Shown here: positions 33,435 to 42,338 of the stretch, piece after piece
Numbering within the stretch: position 1 is the first letter of the stretch
How the letters are laid out: every line of letters begins with the position of its first letter
From: Endosaccharibacter trunci
GTDB taxonomy: Bacteria > Pseudomonadota > Alphaproteobacteria > Acetobacterales > Acetobacteraceae
Direction of reading: 5' to 3'
Length of the DNA stretch: 64,000 bases
Assembly: GCA_024515975.1 (NCBI GenBank)
Contig: JAMSKV010000001.1
Span: 62,001-126,000, forward strand
The notes under the pieces: generated by a model
Database searches by the model: none
Told to the model about the DNA's origin: nothing
The model's input: only the letters and a program-made list of their open reading frames with translations
Made by a program: the position numbers and the translations under genes

Positions 33435-34121
33435 ATGCCGGCGCTTCGTTCAACCGCTCTGCCGACCGTGTCCGCCCTTCTGGCGCTGGTTCTTGCCCTG
33501 CCGGCTTCCGCCCAGGCGCCAGCCGCGCCGCCGCTGATGCCGACGCGGGACGTCGCGGTGGTCTATTCGGTGCAGCCGCAGGGCGCGCCGCAGCCGCAAT
33601 CGGTGAAGGTGTATTTCCACAACAAGGGCGATCTGATGCGGATCGACGGGCCGCCCAACCCGCAGGACGGCGCGCTCGGCGGCTATATGGTGATGAACCG
33701 TCCTGCCAAGACCATGGTCGTGATCCTCAACCAGCAGCATCTCTACATGGACGTGCCCGAGGGACAGGAGGTGCAGTCGCCCTTCGTGCTGGACGCATCG
33801 ATGCAATTCACGCCGCAAGGCGCCGGCACCGTCGCCGGACTGCCCTGCGAGCGCTACAGCATCGTCGCCGGCGCCGGACATGCCGAAGCCTGCGTCACCT
33901 CGGACGGGGTGGTGCTGAGCGAGACCGGCGTGGACGGGCAGGGCAATCGCGGCACGCTGACGGCTCAGTCGGTCAGCTACGGCCCGCTGGACGCGTCCCT
34001 GTTCGCGCCGCCCGCCGGCTTCCAGCGCGCTGGCCACCCGGCGGGGCCGGGCGAACAGGGCGTTCCGCTCCAGGCCGGCGGGCTGCAAGGCTTGCCCCCT
34101 GCTACCCACGGCACGCCGTGA
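33435..34121 (+). CDS. Exported DUF4412-like protein, first of a paralogous pair
   Basis: 228 residues. Signal peptide with cleavage near ASAQA (LLALVLALPASAQ). The mature part reads as a small beta-rich lipid-binding-like fold: VAVVYSVQPQGAPQPQSVKV, DLMRIDG, YMVMNRPAKTMVVILNQQHL, YMDVPEGQEV, GLPCERYSIVAGAGHAEACV and LSETGVDGQG. That order (strand, R.D, Y.V.N....M.V, E..., GL.CERY, C.T.DGV.L) recurs in the next gene. Two Cys could pair after export. The tail is Pro/Gly-rich. I class it only as DUF4412-like. Ribosome-binding site GAGGAG; the stop overlaps the next start (GTGA). Confidence 0.65.
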   Translation: MPALRSTALPTVSALLALVLALPASAQAPAAPPLMPTRDVAVVYSVQPQGAPQPQSVKVYFHNKGDLMRIDGPPNPQDGALGGYMVMNRPAKTMVVILNQQHLYMDVPEGQEVQSPFVLDASMQFTPQGAGTVAGLPCERYSIVAGAGHAEACVTSDGVVLSETGVDGQGNRGTLTAQSVSYGPLDASLFAPPAGFQRAGHPAGPGEQGVPLQAGGLQGLPPATHGTP

Positions 34122-34729
34122 TCCGGCGCGCGCTTCGGGCGAGCGGAGTCCTTCTCGCCGCCTTGTGTTCCCCGGGCGGCGCCATGGCGGTCGAGCAGAA
34201 CCCATTCACATCGCCGCAGCACGATGTGGACGTGACCTATGCGATTCCGGTCGCCGTCCCGGGCGCCGGCGAGGCGGCCGCCACCCCGGCCACGCAGCGT
34301 CTGCGCGTGCAGGCGGCGACCGGGCGGCAGCGGGTCGATCCGCCCTCTTCCGGCGCCTACATGCTGACCGATGGCCGTACCGGCCGCATGGTGGTGGTGG
34401 AACCATCGCTCAAACTGGCAACCGTGCTGCCGGAGATGGGCCCGCCGATCCCGCCGCTCGGCACGCGCGCGACTGGAACGTTCCAGCGACTCGGCACGCA
34501 GTCCGTCGCCGGCGAGCGCTGCACCGATTGGCGCACGCGCGACCTGTCCGGGCATGACAGCGTCGTGTGCCTGACCGATGACGGCGTGCTGCTCAGGATC
34601 GGGGAGAACGGCGCGATCCGGGCGCAGGCGATCCGGGTCGATCGCGCGCCGCAGCCGGATTCGGTCTTCGCCGTTCCGTCCGGCTTCCGCCGACAGGACG
34701 CGCCATCGGCTCCGCCATCCACGCCCTGA
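34118..34729 (+). CDS. Exported DUF4412-like protein, second of a paralogous pair
   Basis: 203 residues from a GTG at 34118 that overlaps the upstream stop. Signal peptide (ASGVLLAALCSPGGAMA). The mature protein follows the same plan as its neighbour: VDVTYAIPVAVPGAGEAAAT, RQRVDPPSSGAYMLTDGRTG, RMVVVEPSLKLATVLPEMGP, VAGERCTDWRTRDLSGHDSV and VCLTDDGVLLRIGENGAIRA. The C(x)n...VC.T.DGVLL pattern is shared, so the pair arose by duplication and then diverged widely. Coupled translation suggests the two work together, perhaps as envelope partners. Function unknown. Confidence 0.65.
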   Translation: MIRRALRASGVLLAALCSPGGAMAVEQNPFTSPQHDVDVTYAIPVAVPGAGEAAATPATQRLRVQAATGRQRVDPPSSGAYMLTDGRTGRMVVVEPSLKLATVLPEMGPPIPPLGTRATGTFQRLGTQSVAGERCTDWRTRDLSGHDSVVCLTDDGVLLRIGENGAIRAQAIRVDRAPQPDSVFAVPSGFRRQDAPSAPPSTP

Positions 34730-34913
34730 AGCGGTCGCCGGGGCTGACACGATTTGTCGTCTCCCGGCCCCGCTTCCGCCCGGAAATCGCCATGACGGGC
34801 GATCATATGGGATGGGTCGGCAGTGTTCGCGACGGGCCGGCGGCAGGAAAGGGGGAAACCCCGGCGCCGCCCGTTTCGTTGGAAAACGTGCCGCAGTTTC
34901 GAGGGGACTTTCG

Positions 34914-35270
34914 ATGCGACCCACTCTGTTCCGCCTGCTTGCCGTTCCCGCCCTGGCCGCTGGGCTGGCGATGACGGCCGCTCCGGCCGCGCAAGCGCAG
35001 TGGCACCATGGCTACGGCTATGGACATGGCGGCTGGCATCGCGATGGCGGCTGGCACCATGGCGGACGCGGCACGGCGCTTCTGGGCGGCCTGGCGGCCG
35101 GCGCGGTTCTGGGTGCCGTCGGCGCCAGCCTGGCGAACGGCTATGGACCGGGCTATGCCGCGCCGCCGCCGCCACCCGTGGTCTATGCGCCGCCGCCGGT
35201 TGTGTACGCCGCTCCGCCGCCGCCCGTGGTCTACGCGGCGCCGCAGCCCGTTTACTACCCGCCGTACTGA
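34914..35270 (+). CDS. Exported Gly/His- and Pro/Tyr-rich protein
   Basis: 118 residues. The signal peptide ends near AAQAQ (MRPTLFRLLAVPALAAGLAM). The mature N-terminus is a His/Gly/Trp/Tyr-rich tract (QWHHGYGYGHGGWHRDGG, WHHGGRG). A hydrophobic glycine-zipper-like segment follows (LLGGLAAGAVLGAVGASLAN), and the C-terminus is a PPPPVVYAPPPVVYAAPPP repeat. The family resembles YMGG/glycine-zipper surface proteins. The His cluster could bind metal, but that is inference. Ribosome-binding site GAGGGGA lies before the ATG. The 184 bases upstream contain no gene and presumably the promoter. Confidence 0.7.
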   Translation: MRPTLFRLLAVPALAAGLAMTAAPAAQAQWHHGYGYGHGGWHRDGGWHHGGRGTALLGGLAAGAVLGAVGASLANGYGPGYAAPPPPPVVYAPPPVVYAAPPPPVVYAAPQPVYYPPY

Positions 35271-35313
35271 CCGGGTCCGGCCGGAACCGCCGCGGCCGGT
35301 CCGCCGGCCCGGC

Positions 35314-35808
35314 TCATGGTCCGGCCAGTTCGCCCGCCGCCTTCACCACGGCGGCGGCGTGACCGGGGATCTTGACCTTGCGCCAGACGCGCGCGATCCG
35401 CCCCTTCGCATCGACCAGAAAGGTCGAGCGGTCGATGCCCATATAGGTGCGGCCATACATGGATTTCTCCACCCACGACCCCAGCCCCTCCACCAGGACG
35501 CCCTCCGAGTCGCTGACAAGCGGGAACCGCAGATCGGCCTTGGCGGCGAAGGCGGCAAGCTTCTTGGGCGTATCGCGTGACACGCCGATCACCACCGGCG
35601 CGGCGTCGCCAAGACGGTCGAGTTCGGCCTGGAACTCGCGCGCTTCCTGAGTGCAGCCGCTGGTATCCGCCTTCGGATACAGAAACACGATCGCAGGCCG
35701 GCCCTGCAGGGACGCGTTGCTGACCCGGCCAGCCACCGTGGCGGGCAGATCGAAGTCCGGCAGCCTGTCGCCCTCGCCCGGATGTGCCGTCTGGCTCGCC
35801 TCGCTCAT
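35314..35808 (-). CDS. bcp: Thioredoxin-dependent thiol peroxidase (Bcp/PrxQ)
   Basis: 164 residues. AhpC/TSA fold with the peroxidatic-Cys loop AIVFLYPKADTSGCTQEARE. The peroxidatic Cys sits in TSGCT where Bcp proteins commonly have TPGCT. It lacks a second Cys five residues later, so it is probably a 1-Cys or differently resolving Bcp. Later markers: GVSRDTPKKLAAFAAKADLR, FPLVSDSEGVL and IDRSTFLVDAKGRIARVWRK. It reduces H2O2 and organic peroxides. The ATG at 35806-35808 overlaps the glnE stop by four bases. Confidence 0.92.
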   Translation of the reverse strand: MSEASQTAHPGEGDRLPDFDLPATVAGRVSNASLQGRPAIVFLYPKADTSGCTQEAREFQAELDRLGDAAPVVIGVSRDTPKKLAAFAAKADLRFPLVSDSEGVLVEGLGSWVEKSMYGRTYMGIDRSTFLVDAKGRIARVWRKVKIPGHAAAVVKAAGELAGP

Positions 35809-38800
35809 GATCGTCCCGTCCCTTGTCGCGCGCCGAGGGGCGCGTGCTGATCCACCGGCCCGACCAGGCGCTCGAACAGCGCCCGGACGTTGCTCGCCAT
35901 CGCCTCGCACGCGTCCGACAGGCTGTCCAGCGTCCGGTCCGGCCCGAGCCATCCGAACCCGTCGAGCAGAGAGGCGATCGCGGCGGGCGGCAGGGCTGCG
36001 GCGAGCGATTTCGGTGCCTCCATGCCCAGCAGCAGGCGCAGGCGCGACTGCAGCGTGCGCCAGAACCGCTCCGCCTTGATCAGCGCCCGCGCGTCGGCGG
36101 CCGATAGCGTGCCGGCGCGCGCCAGGCGGCGGAAGGCGATACGCGCGGTGGGATGGCGCGCTTCCGCCGCTCTTGCGATGAGCTGAAGGGACTGGGCGAT
36201 GAACTCGACCTCCATCAGGCCGCCGGGACGCAGCTTCGCGTCCCATGGGCTGCGAGGCGGCAGGTCGCGCAGCAGGCGCCGCCGCATCTCCGCGGCATCC
36301 GAGCGGATCGATGCCGGATCGACGCTGCCAGCCTCGCCGAACCGAAGCGCGTCCGCCAGCGCTGCATCGATCGCGCGGCGCAGCGCTGGCGGCGCCGCTA
36401 CGACACGGGCGCGTGTCAGCGCCATGCGCTCCCAGGTCCAGCTTTCCGAGCGGTGATAGCGCCGGAACGCCTGCAGCGACACGGCAACCGGCCCCTTTGA
36501 GCCCGACGGGCGAAGGCGCATGTCGAGCGCGTAGAGCGGTCCTTCCACGCCGGGCGCGCTGAGGGCGGCGATCAGGGCGTGGGCGAGGCGGGTGAAGAAC
36601 AGGCTGGGCGGGAGCGTGCGTGTCACGCCCGGGGCGGGAACGCTTTCCGTCACTTCCGCGGGATGGTCGTAGATCAGCATCAGATCGAGATCCGAACCGG
36701 CCATCATCTCGCGCGAGCCGCATTTGCCGAGCGCGACCACGCCCATCGTCCCGCCCGGTATGGTGCCGTAGCGCCGGCGATGATCCCGCACCACCACACG
36801 CAGCATGTGGTTGATCACCCGATCCGCGAGCGCGGTCCGGGCACGCGCCGCGGCGTCGGTGCCGAGCGCGCCGTCCAGCTCCGCCACGGCGATGCGGAAT
36901 TCCTCAGCGCGCACCAGGGTACGGGCGATACGGATCGCGTCCTCCACATGGGCGGCGGCGCGCATCTGGCCGTCGAGATTGCGCATGACCGTGCGCCCGG
37001 CGAGCGGTGCGGGTTCCGGCTCCAGCAGCCCGTCCAGTGCGCCGGGCACGGCGGCCAGATGGTCGCTCAGCGTGCTGGACGCGCCGAGAATGGCGGCGAT
37101 CCGGTCCAGAAGCGCCGGCGTGCGCTCCAGCAGCGACAGGAGCTGCACCCCCGCATTCTGACGCGACAGCAGCGTATCGAAGCGCAGCAGCACGCCGTCC
37201 GGGTCCGGCTGCGCGGCAAAGGCGGCCAGAAGCGCCGGCACCAGCCCGGACAGGATCGTCCGCGCCCTTTGCGCGCGCAGAGCGCGATAGCGGTCGGTCT
37301 GCCAGCCGCGCAGGATCTCCAGCACGCGTCTGGGTTCTTGGAATCCGCGCGCGCCGAGACGTACCTCCGCCTCCGGCGCGTCCGGGTCGAACGCCCCCTC
37401 CGCCAGGCCATCCGGCGGCTGATCGCCGTCGCGCATGGCCGGCGGCCGCAGCATCGATTCGAAACGCGCCCGCGTCCGGCGGAGCTCGGGCAGGAGGGAC
37501 GCGGCGAGATGGTCGGCGGCGGCGGCGAGATCCGGCTCGCCGTGTTCGCCGGTGAGCGCGGCCTCCCCGGCGAACACGGCGAAACGCCCGAACCGGGCCC
37601 GGTCGGCGGGCAGGGAGTGGGTTTGCCGGTCGTCCAGCATCTGCAGGCGATGTTCGAGCCCGCGCAGACGCGTATAGGTCCGGCTGAGCGCCTCGGCGCG
37701 ATCGGGTTTCAGATGGCCCGCCTCGGCCAGTTTGCGCAACGCGCCCAGCGTGGTGGGGTCGCGCAGGGCCGGGCTGCGGCCCGCCCAGACCAGCAGCAGG
37801 GTCTGGGCGATGAACTCGATCTCGCGTATGCCGCCATGGCCGAGCTTGAGATCGTGGCCGAGCAGGGCGCTGACCGGGTCGGACAGGTTCGGCCGCGAGA
37901 AGCCCCGCGACGGTGCCGGCTTGTCGCGGTCGATGCGCCGCTTCATGGCATGGATGTCGTCGATCGCCGCGAAATCGAGATGGCGTCTCCAGATGAAGGG
38001 CCGGATCGCCTGGAGGAAGCGCGCGCCGGCGTCGAGATCGCCCGCGACGGGACGGGCCTTGATCATCGCCGCGCGCTCCCAGGTGCGGCCATAGCTTTCG
38101 TAATAGGTCAGCGCCGCCGGCAGCGAGACGGCGGGCGGCGTGGCGCCCGGATCGGGACGCAGGCGCAGATCGGTGCGGAACACGTAGCCATCCGCATCCT
38201 GCGCCTCCATCAGCGAGACGAGGCCGGTGGCGATCCGGCTGAACACGCGGGAGAGGTCGTCGCGCCCGTTCTGGAGATCGGGATCGTAGATCAGCACCAG
38301 GTCGATGTCGGAGGAGTAGTTCAGCTCGCGTGCGCCGAGCTTGCCCATGCCGAGCACGACCAGCCCGGATCCCTTCTCCGGCCGGGCGGGATCGGGCAGC
38401 GCGATCTGGCCGGCGGCATGAGCGGCGTGCAGCAGATGCGCCGCCGCCACGCGCAAGGCCGCCTCTGCCAGCAGCGACAGGGCCCCGGTCACCTCGCCCA
38501 GCGACCAGAGGCCGCCCAGATCGGCGAGGGCGGCGACCAGCGCCACCTGACGCTTCGCCCGGCGCAGCCCGGCGGCGATCTCGTGCCGGGGCAGGGTGGG
38601 AACGAGATGGCGCAGCTGCCGCAGGCTGGCCGCCAGGGTGCGGGCCGGTCCGTGCCGGACGAAGCCGGACAGCAGCGCCGATTCGCGCTGGGCCAGATCG
38701 CTCAGGTAGCGGCTGTTGCCGCCGATTGCGCGCAGCATGCGGTCGATGGCGCCAGGGCCGGTGCCAGGGCCGGCGCCAGGGTTCGCGTCAACGACGTTGA

Positions 38801-38888
38801 GGGATTCGCCGATCGCTTCGACCAGCAGGGCGGCGGAATGGGGGTCCGACGGCGGCGGCCACGCGTCGGGAAGACGGAAACCGGTCAT
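35805..38888 (-). CDS. glnE: Glutamine synthetase adenylyltransferase/adenylyl-removing enzyme
   Basis: 1027 residues, full length. Two homologous halves each carry a nucleotidyltransferase site. The N-terminal adenylyl-removing site is LGMGKLGARELNYSSDIDLV followed by LIYD (near 180-200). The C-terminal adenylyltransferase site is ALGKCGSREMMAGSDLDLML followed by IYD (near 720-740). Each shows the G-S/S-D-x-D pattern. Helical PII-response domains follow each (GGIREIEFIAQTLLL, GGLMEVEFIAQSLQL). It controls glutamine synthetase by adenylylating and deadenylylating it in response to glutamine and PII. The gene overlaps bcp by four bases and is divergent from the AsmA-like gene. Confidence 0.95.
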   Translation of the reverse strand: MTGFRLPDAWPPPSDPHSAALLVEAIGESLNVVDANPGAGPGTGPGAIDRMLRAIGGNSRYLSDLAQRESALLSGFVRHGPARTLAASLRQLRHLVPTLPRHEIAAGLRRAKRQVALVAALADLGGLWSLGEVTGALSLLAEAALRVAAAHLLHAAHAAGQIALPDPARPEKGSGLVVLGMGKLGARELNYSSDIDLVLIYDPDLQNGRDDLSRVFSRIATGLVSLMEAQDADGYVFRTDLRLRPDPGATPPAVSLPAALTYYESYGRTWERAAMIKARPVAGDLDAGARFLQAIRPFIWRRHLDFAAIDDIHAMKRRIDRDKPAPSRGFSRPNLSDPVSALLGHDLKLGHGGIREIEFIAQTLLLVWAGRSPALRDPTTLGALRKLAEAGHLKPDRAEALSRTYTRLRGLEHRLQMLDDRQTHSLPADRARFGRFAVFAGEAALTGEHGEPDLAAAADHLAASLLPELRRTRARFESMLRPPAMRDGDQPPDGLAEGAFDPDAPEAEVRLGARGFQEPRRVLEILRGWQTDRYRALRAQRARTILSGLVPALLAAFAAQPDPDGVLLRFDTLLSRQNAGVQLLSLLERTPALLDRIAAILGASSTLSDHLAAVPGALDGLLEPEPAPLAGRTVMRNLDGQMRAAAHVEDAIRIARTLVRAEEFRIAVAELDGALGTDAAARARTALADRVINHMLRVVVRDHRRRYGTIPGGTMGVVALGKCGSREMMAGSDLDLMLIYDHPAEVTESVPAPGVTRTLPPSLFFTRLAHALIAALSAPGVEGPLYALDMRLRPSGSKGPVAVSLQAFRRYHRSESWTWERMALTRARVVAAPPALRRAIDAALADALRFGEAGSVDPASIRSDAAEMRRRLLRDLPPRSPWDAKLRPGGLMEVEFIAQSLQLIARAAEARHPTARIAFRRLARAGTLSAADARALIKAERFWRTLQSRLRLLLGMEAPKSLAAALPPAAIASLLDGFGWLGPDRTLDSLSDACEAMASNVRALFERLVGPVDQHAPLGARQGTGRS

Positions 38889-38922
38889 TGTCTCGCCTCG
38901 CTCGGCCCGGCACGGTGGGTCG

Positions 38923-41900
38923 GTGAATAGTCCCGGTCAAGCGACTCCCGCGAGCAGGCTGCCCCGAGCGGCAGGAACCGCCTTGTTGTACGCGCTCCGC
39001 GTGCTGGTGGCGCTGCCGGTGCTGGCCGCGCTGTTTCTGGTGGTTCTGTGGCTGCGCCTGTCCTGGGGGCCGATCGAGATCGGCTGGCTGGCGCATCGTC
39101 TGGCGCCGGAACGGGTTGCTGGCGAACGGCTCGGTTTCGGTCGCGCCTGGATCGCCCGGCCCGGGAGCGGCGGCATCGCCGTCGGCGCGGACGCGATCAG
39201 CCTGCGTCCCGATGCCGGGCCGGCCGATCTGTCCGCATCCCGGCTGGAGGTGTCGGTGCGGGCGGCACCGCTGCTGGCCGGCGTCATCGCGCTCGAGACC
39301 GTGTCGCTGCGAGACGCCGATCTCTCGCTCCTGCGCCAGCCGGACGGCCGGATCGCGCTGGCCGGCGCGCCGTCCCCGCCCGGGCGCGATTCGGGGGAGG
39401 GCGACGGTCCGTTGCGGTTCGACCACCTGCGCGCCGTGTCCGTGGACCGCCTGGAGGCGCGTCTGGTGGACCGGCGGAGCGGGCACCGTTTCGCCGCGTC
39501 GGTCACCGAGGCGCATCTCTCGCCCTGGGGCGGCGCTCTGGCGAGTGGCGTTTTGCGCGCCACCCTTTCGGTGGACGGACGCAGCGTGCCGGTGCGCGGC
39601 GATGGCGCGCCGGACGGCAAGGGTTTGCGCTGGCATGCCGAGACCGGCGCGATCCGGCCGTCGGATTTCGCCGGGATCGTGCCGGCGCTGGCCGCGATCG
39701 GCACGCCGGTGACGCCGGTTCTGGTTGCCGATTTCGCGCCCGGCGAAGCCCGGCCGCGCACGGCGCAGGTGTCGGTCGGCCTCGGCGCCGGGACGGTGGC
39801 GGTGGGCGACGGCACGCTCCCGGTCGAAAGCGGGCGCGTCGAGCTGGACCTGCATCGCTCGGGCGCGAACGGCGTGGGGGCGGTCCTGCGGAGCTGGCGT
39901 CTGGCCCTTGCTCCTCCGCCAACGCCCGGACCCGGCCCGTCCGCGCCGCCCTCCGGCTCGGTTGCGACCGAAGCCGAAGCGAATGATGGCGACGCCCCGG
40001 TGTTCAGCGGCAGCGGCACCGCCTCGGTAGATAATCTGTTCCGGCCAAGGCGCATTCGCGCCGCTCTGTCGCTGAACAGCGACGCTGTCCGGTTCGCAGG
40101 CATCGACCGCTACTGGCCGGCGGGCGTGGCGGCCGGGGCGCGTCGGTGGATCACCGAGAACATGACCGCCGGAACCGCGACCGGACTGCATGTGGAGACG
40201 GTGCTGGCCGGGAATGCCGGCTGGTCCAGCCTGCACGAGACCCAGCGTTCCGGCGGGTTCGCGGCGCATGACCTGGAGATGTGGTGGCTGCGGCCGATGC
40301 CGCCCTTGCAGCACATGGTGGCGACAGCGACGTTCCAGGGCACGGATGCGCTGCTGGTGGAAAGCCCGTCCGCGACGCTTCCGGTGGAGGCGGTGGGGCC
40401 GGAAGCCGAGCGCCTGCGCGGCAAGGCCGTTCTGCAGAAGCTGGCGGTGTCGGATGGCAGCATGCGCATCACCGGACTGACCCAAACACAGCAGATCGGC
40501 ACCGTGCACGTGGTGCTGTCCGGCGGCTTGCGCAGCCTGATGTGCGAGCTGGCCAATCCGCGCCTGTCGCTCCTGAGCGCGCATCCGGTACCGTTCACCG
40601 ATCCCGGGGGCACGGTGCGGTCGGAGGTGACAGTGCAGCTGCCGCTCGACAACGACGTTGCGATCGAGGAGGTCGCGGTCTCGGCGCAGTCGCGGTTGCG
40701 GGGCGCGCATCTGGGCGACGTGGCCGGCGGTCTCGCCCTGGACGATGCCGACCTGGACGTATCGGCGGACACCAACGGGCTGGTGCTCGACGGCGAGGGT
40801 GCGATCGGGCCGATCGACAGCCGCCTGCACTACACGATGGATTTCCGGGCCGGCGGCCCGGATCAGCTGTTGGAACAGGCGCGGGTGGAGGGCACGGTGG
40901 GCGCCGCTTCCCTGGCCGCCCTGGGCGTCGATCCGGGCGATTCCATCAGCGGCAACGGCGCGGTGACGGTGCGCTACGCGGCGAGGCGGGACGGGATGTC
41001 CCGGATCGATCTGGCGCTGGACATGACGGACATGGGCATCGCCCTGCCGGTGTGGAGCAAGCGCGCCGGGCAGAAAGGCAATCTGGACGCCGCGATCACG
41101 CTCGATCACGGCCATCTGCGTTCGGTCGGGCCGATCCGCGCGGAGGGGCCGGACCTGTCGATCGAGGGCAGCGTCGCCACGCCGCCGCGCGGGCCGCGCA
41201 TCCTGAGCGTGCCGCGCTTCGTGATCGGCCGCACGCGCGGCGGCGGCGAGGTGTCGTTTCCGCGTCCCGGCGCGCACGGCACGTCGGAGCCGATCCGGAT
41301 TTCGGCGCATGGCGCGGTGCTCGACCTCGCAGCCATCATCGACGCGACGCCGGCGAAAGCCGTGGCGGCGGCGGCGAAGCCCGGTCCCAAGCCGGCGCCG
41401 GGCAAATCGCCGGCCTGGATCGCCGATCTCCGCTTCGGACGGGTTTTCGTCGGCAGGAGCACCGCGCTCGGCGGGGTCACGGCGCATCTGGAGAATGATG
41501 GGGCGAAGCTGGTGCGGGCGCGTGTCGAGGCGACCGATCCGACCCCGATCGCCGTGCGTCTCGACAGCGGGAGCGACGGCCGGGTGCTCGACGGAACGGC
41601 GGCGGACACCGGCAGGCTGCTGCGCGGCCTGGGCGTCACCGACGCCGTGGAAGGCGGCGCGCTGCATCTCGCCGCCAGGCTGCCGGCTGCTTCCGGCCGG
41701 TCCCGCGATGCGGGCGCCCCGGTTGGCGGCCCGATGAACGGCGTGGTCAACATCGACCGTTTCATCCTGCCGGATGCGCCGTTCGCGGCCCGGTTGATCC
41801 GCGACCTGTCGATCTATGGCTGGCTGCTCGCGCCGCGCGCACCGCAACTGACCGTGGACAGGCTGGTCGCGCCGTTCTCGCTCAGGGGCGAGGTGCTGAC

Positions 41901-42189
41901 CCTTTCGGAAGCGCGCGCCCATGCCGCGGCGCTCGGCGTGACCATGCGGGGCATCGTCGATCTCGGCCGCCAGACCCTCGACCTGCACGGCACGGTCGTG
42001 CCGGCCTGGGCGCTGAATCAGTTGCCCGGGCGGTTGCCGATCGTGGGCAAGCTGCTGGCGCCGGAGAAGGGCGGCGGGGTGCTCGCCGTGACGCTCGGGA
42101 TCAAGGGGCCCTTCGCCGATCCCAGGATCAACGTGAATCCGCTTTCCGCGCTGGCGCCCGGATTCCTGCGAAAACTGTTCTTCCGCTAG
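38923..42189 (+). CDS. Large AsmA/DUF3971-type membrane-anchored envelope protein
   Basis: 1088 residues from a GTG at 38923. An N-terminal membrane helix (LLYALRVLVALPVLAALFLV, about 22-45) anchors a very large periplasmic domain rich in beta strands. The N-terminal third has DUF3971 features (GPIEIGWLAHRLAPERVAGE, LSWGP). The middle contains FAGIDRYWPAGVAAGARRWI and TAGTATGLHVETVLAGN. The C-terminus matches the AsmA_2 domain (VDLGRQTLDLHGTVVPAWAL, LPGRLPIVGKLLAPEKGGGV, FADPRINVNPLSALAPGFLR). Such proteins form bridge-like channels moving phospholipid between membranes (YhdP/AsmA group); that role is inferred. It is adjacent to and divergent from glnE. Confidence 0.85.
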   Translation: MNSPGQATPASRLPRAAGTALLYALRVLVALPVLAALFLVVLWLRLSWGPIEIGWLAHRLAPERVAGERLGFGRAWIARPGSGGIAVGADAISLRPDAGPADLSASRLEVSVRAAPLLAGVIALETVSLRDADLSLLRQPDGRIALAGAPSPPGRDSGEGDGPLRFDHLRAVSVDRLEARLVDRRSGHRFAASVTEAHLSPWGGALASGVLRATLSVDGRSVPVRGDGAPDGKGLRWHAETGAIRPSDFAGIVPALAAIGTPVTPVLVADFAPGEARPRTAQVSVGLGAGTVAVGDGTLPVESGRVELDLHRSGANGVGAVLRSWRLALAPPPTPGPGPSAPPSGSVATEAEANDGDAPVFSGSGTASVDNLFRPRRIRAALSLNSDAVRFAGIDRYWPAGVAAGARRWITENMTAGTATGLHVETVLAGNAGWSSLHETQRSGGFAAHDLEMWWLRPMPPLQHMVATATFQGTDALLVESPSATLPVEAVGPEAERLRGKAVLQKLAVSDGSMRITGLTQTQQIGTVHVVLSGGLRSLMCELANPRLSLLSAHPVPFTDPGGTVRSEVTVQLPLDNDVAIEEVAVSAQSRLRGAHLGDVAGGLALDDADLDVSADTNGLVLDGEGAIGPIDSRLHYTMDFRAGGPDQLLEQARVEGTVGAASLAALGVDPGDSISGNGAVTVRYAARRDGMSRIDLALDMTDMGIALPVWSKRAGQKGNLDAAITLDHGHLRSVGPIRAEGPDLSIEGSVATPPRGPRILSVPRFVIGRTRGGGEVSFPRPGAHGTSEPIRISAHGAVLDLAAIIDATPAKAVAAAAKPGPKPAPGKSPAWIADLRFGRVFVGRSTALGGVTAHLENDGAKLVRARVEATDPTPIAVRLDSGSDGRVLDGTAADTGRLLRGLGVTDAVEGGALHLAARLPAASGRSRDAGAPVGGPMNGVVNIDRFILPDAPFAARLIRDLSIYGWLLAPRAPQLTVDRLVAPFSLRGEVLTLSEARAHAAALGVTMRGIVDLGRQTLDLHGTVVPAWALNQLPGRLPIVGKLLAPEKGGGVLAVTLGIKGPFADPRINVNPLSALAPGFLRKLFFR

Positions 42190-42338
42190 CGGAAACCGCA
42201 CCCCCGGCGGCGCGGTTCTGTTGCGCAGGCGGGCCGGCTTGCAGTGTCCGGACGGCGGTGACCGCCGGGGCAGTGCAGGCCGGGCCTGCTTCCGGTTCGG
42301 GCGCTCCGCCCGCACCGAACGCGCAGGAGACACACGAG

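Noticed and set aside
38788-42333. Very long open frame (1181 codons) on the minus strand opposite the AsmA-like gene
   Set aside because: His/Arg/Gln-rich sequence without any motif; it is the antisense image of a strongly GC-skewed gene.
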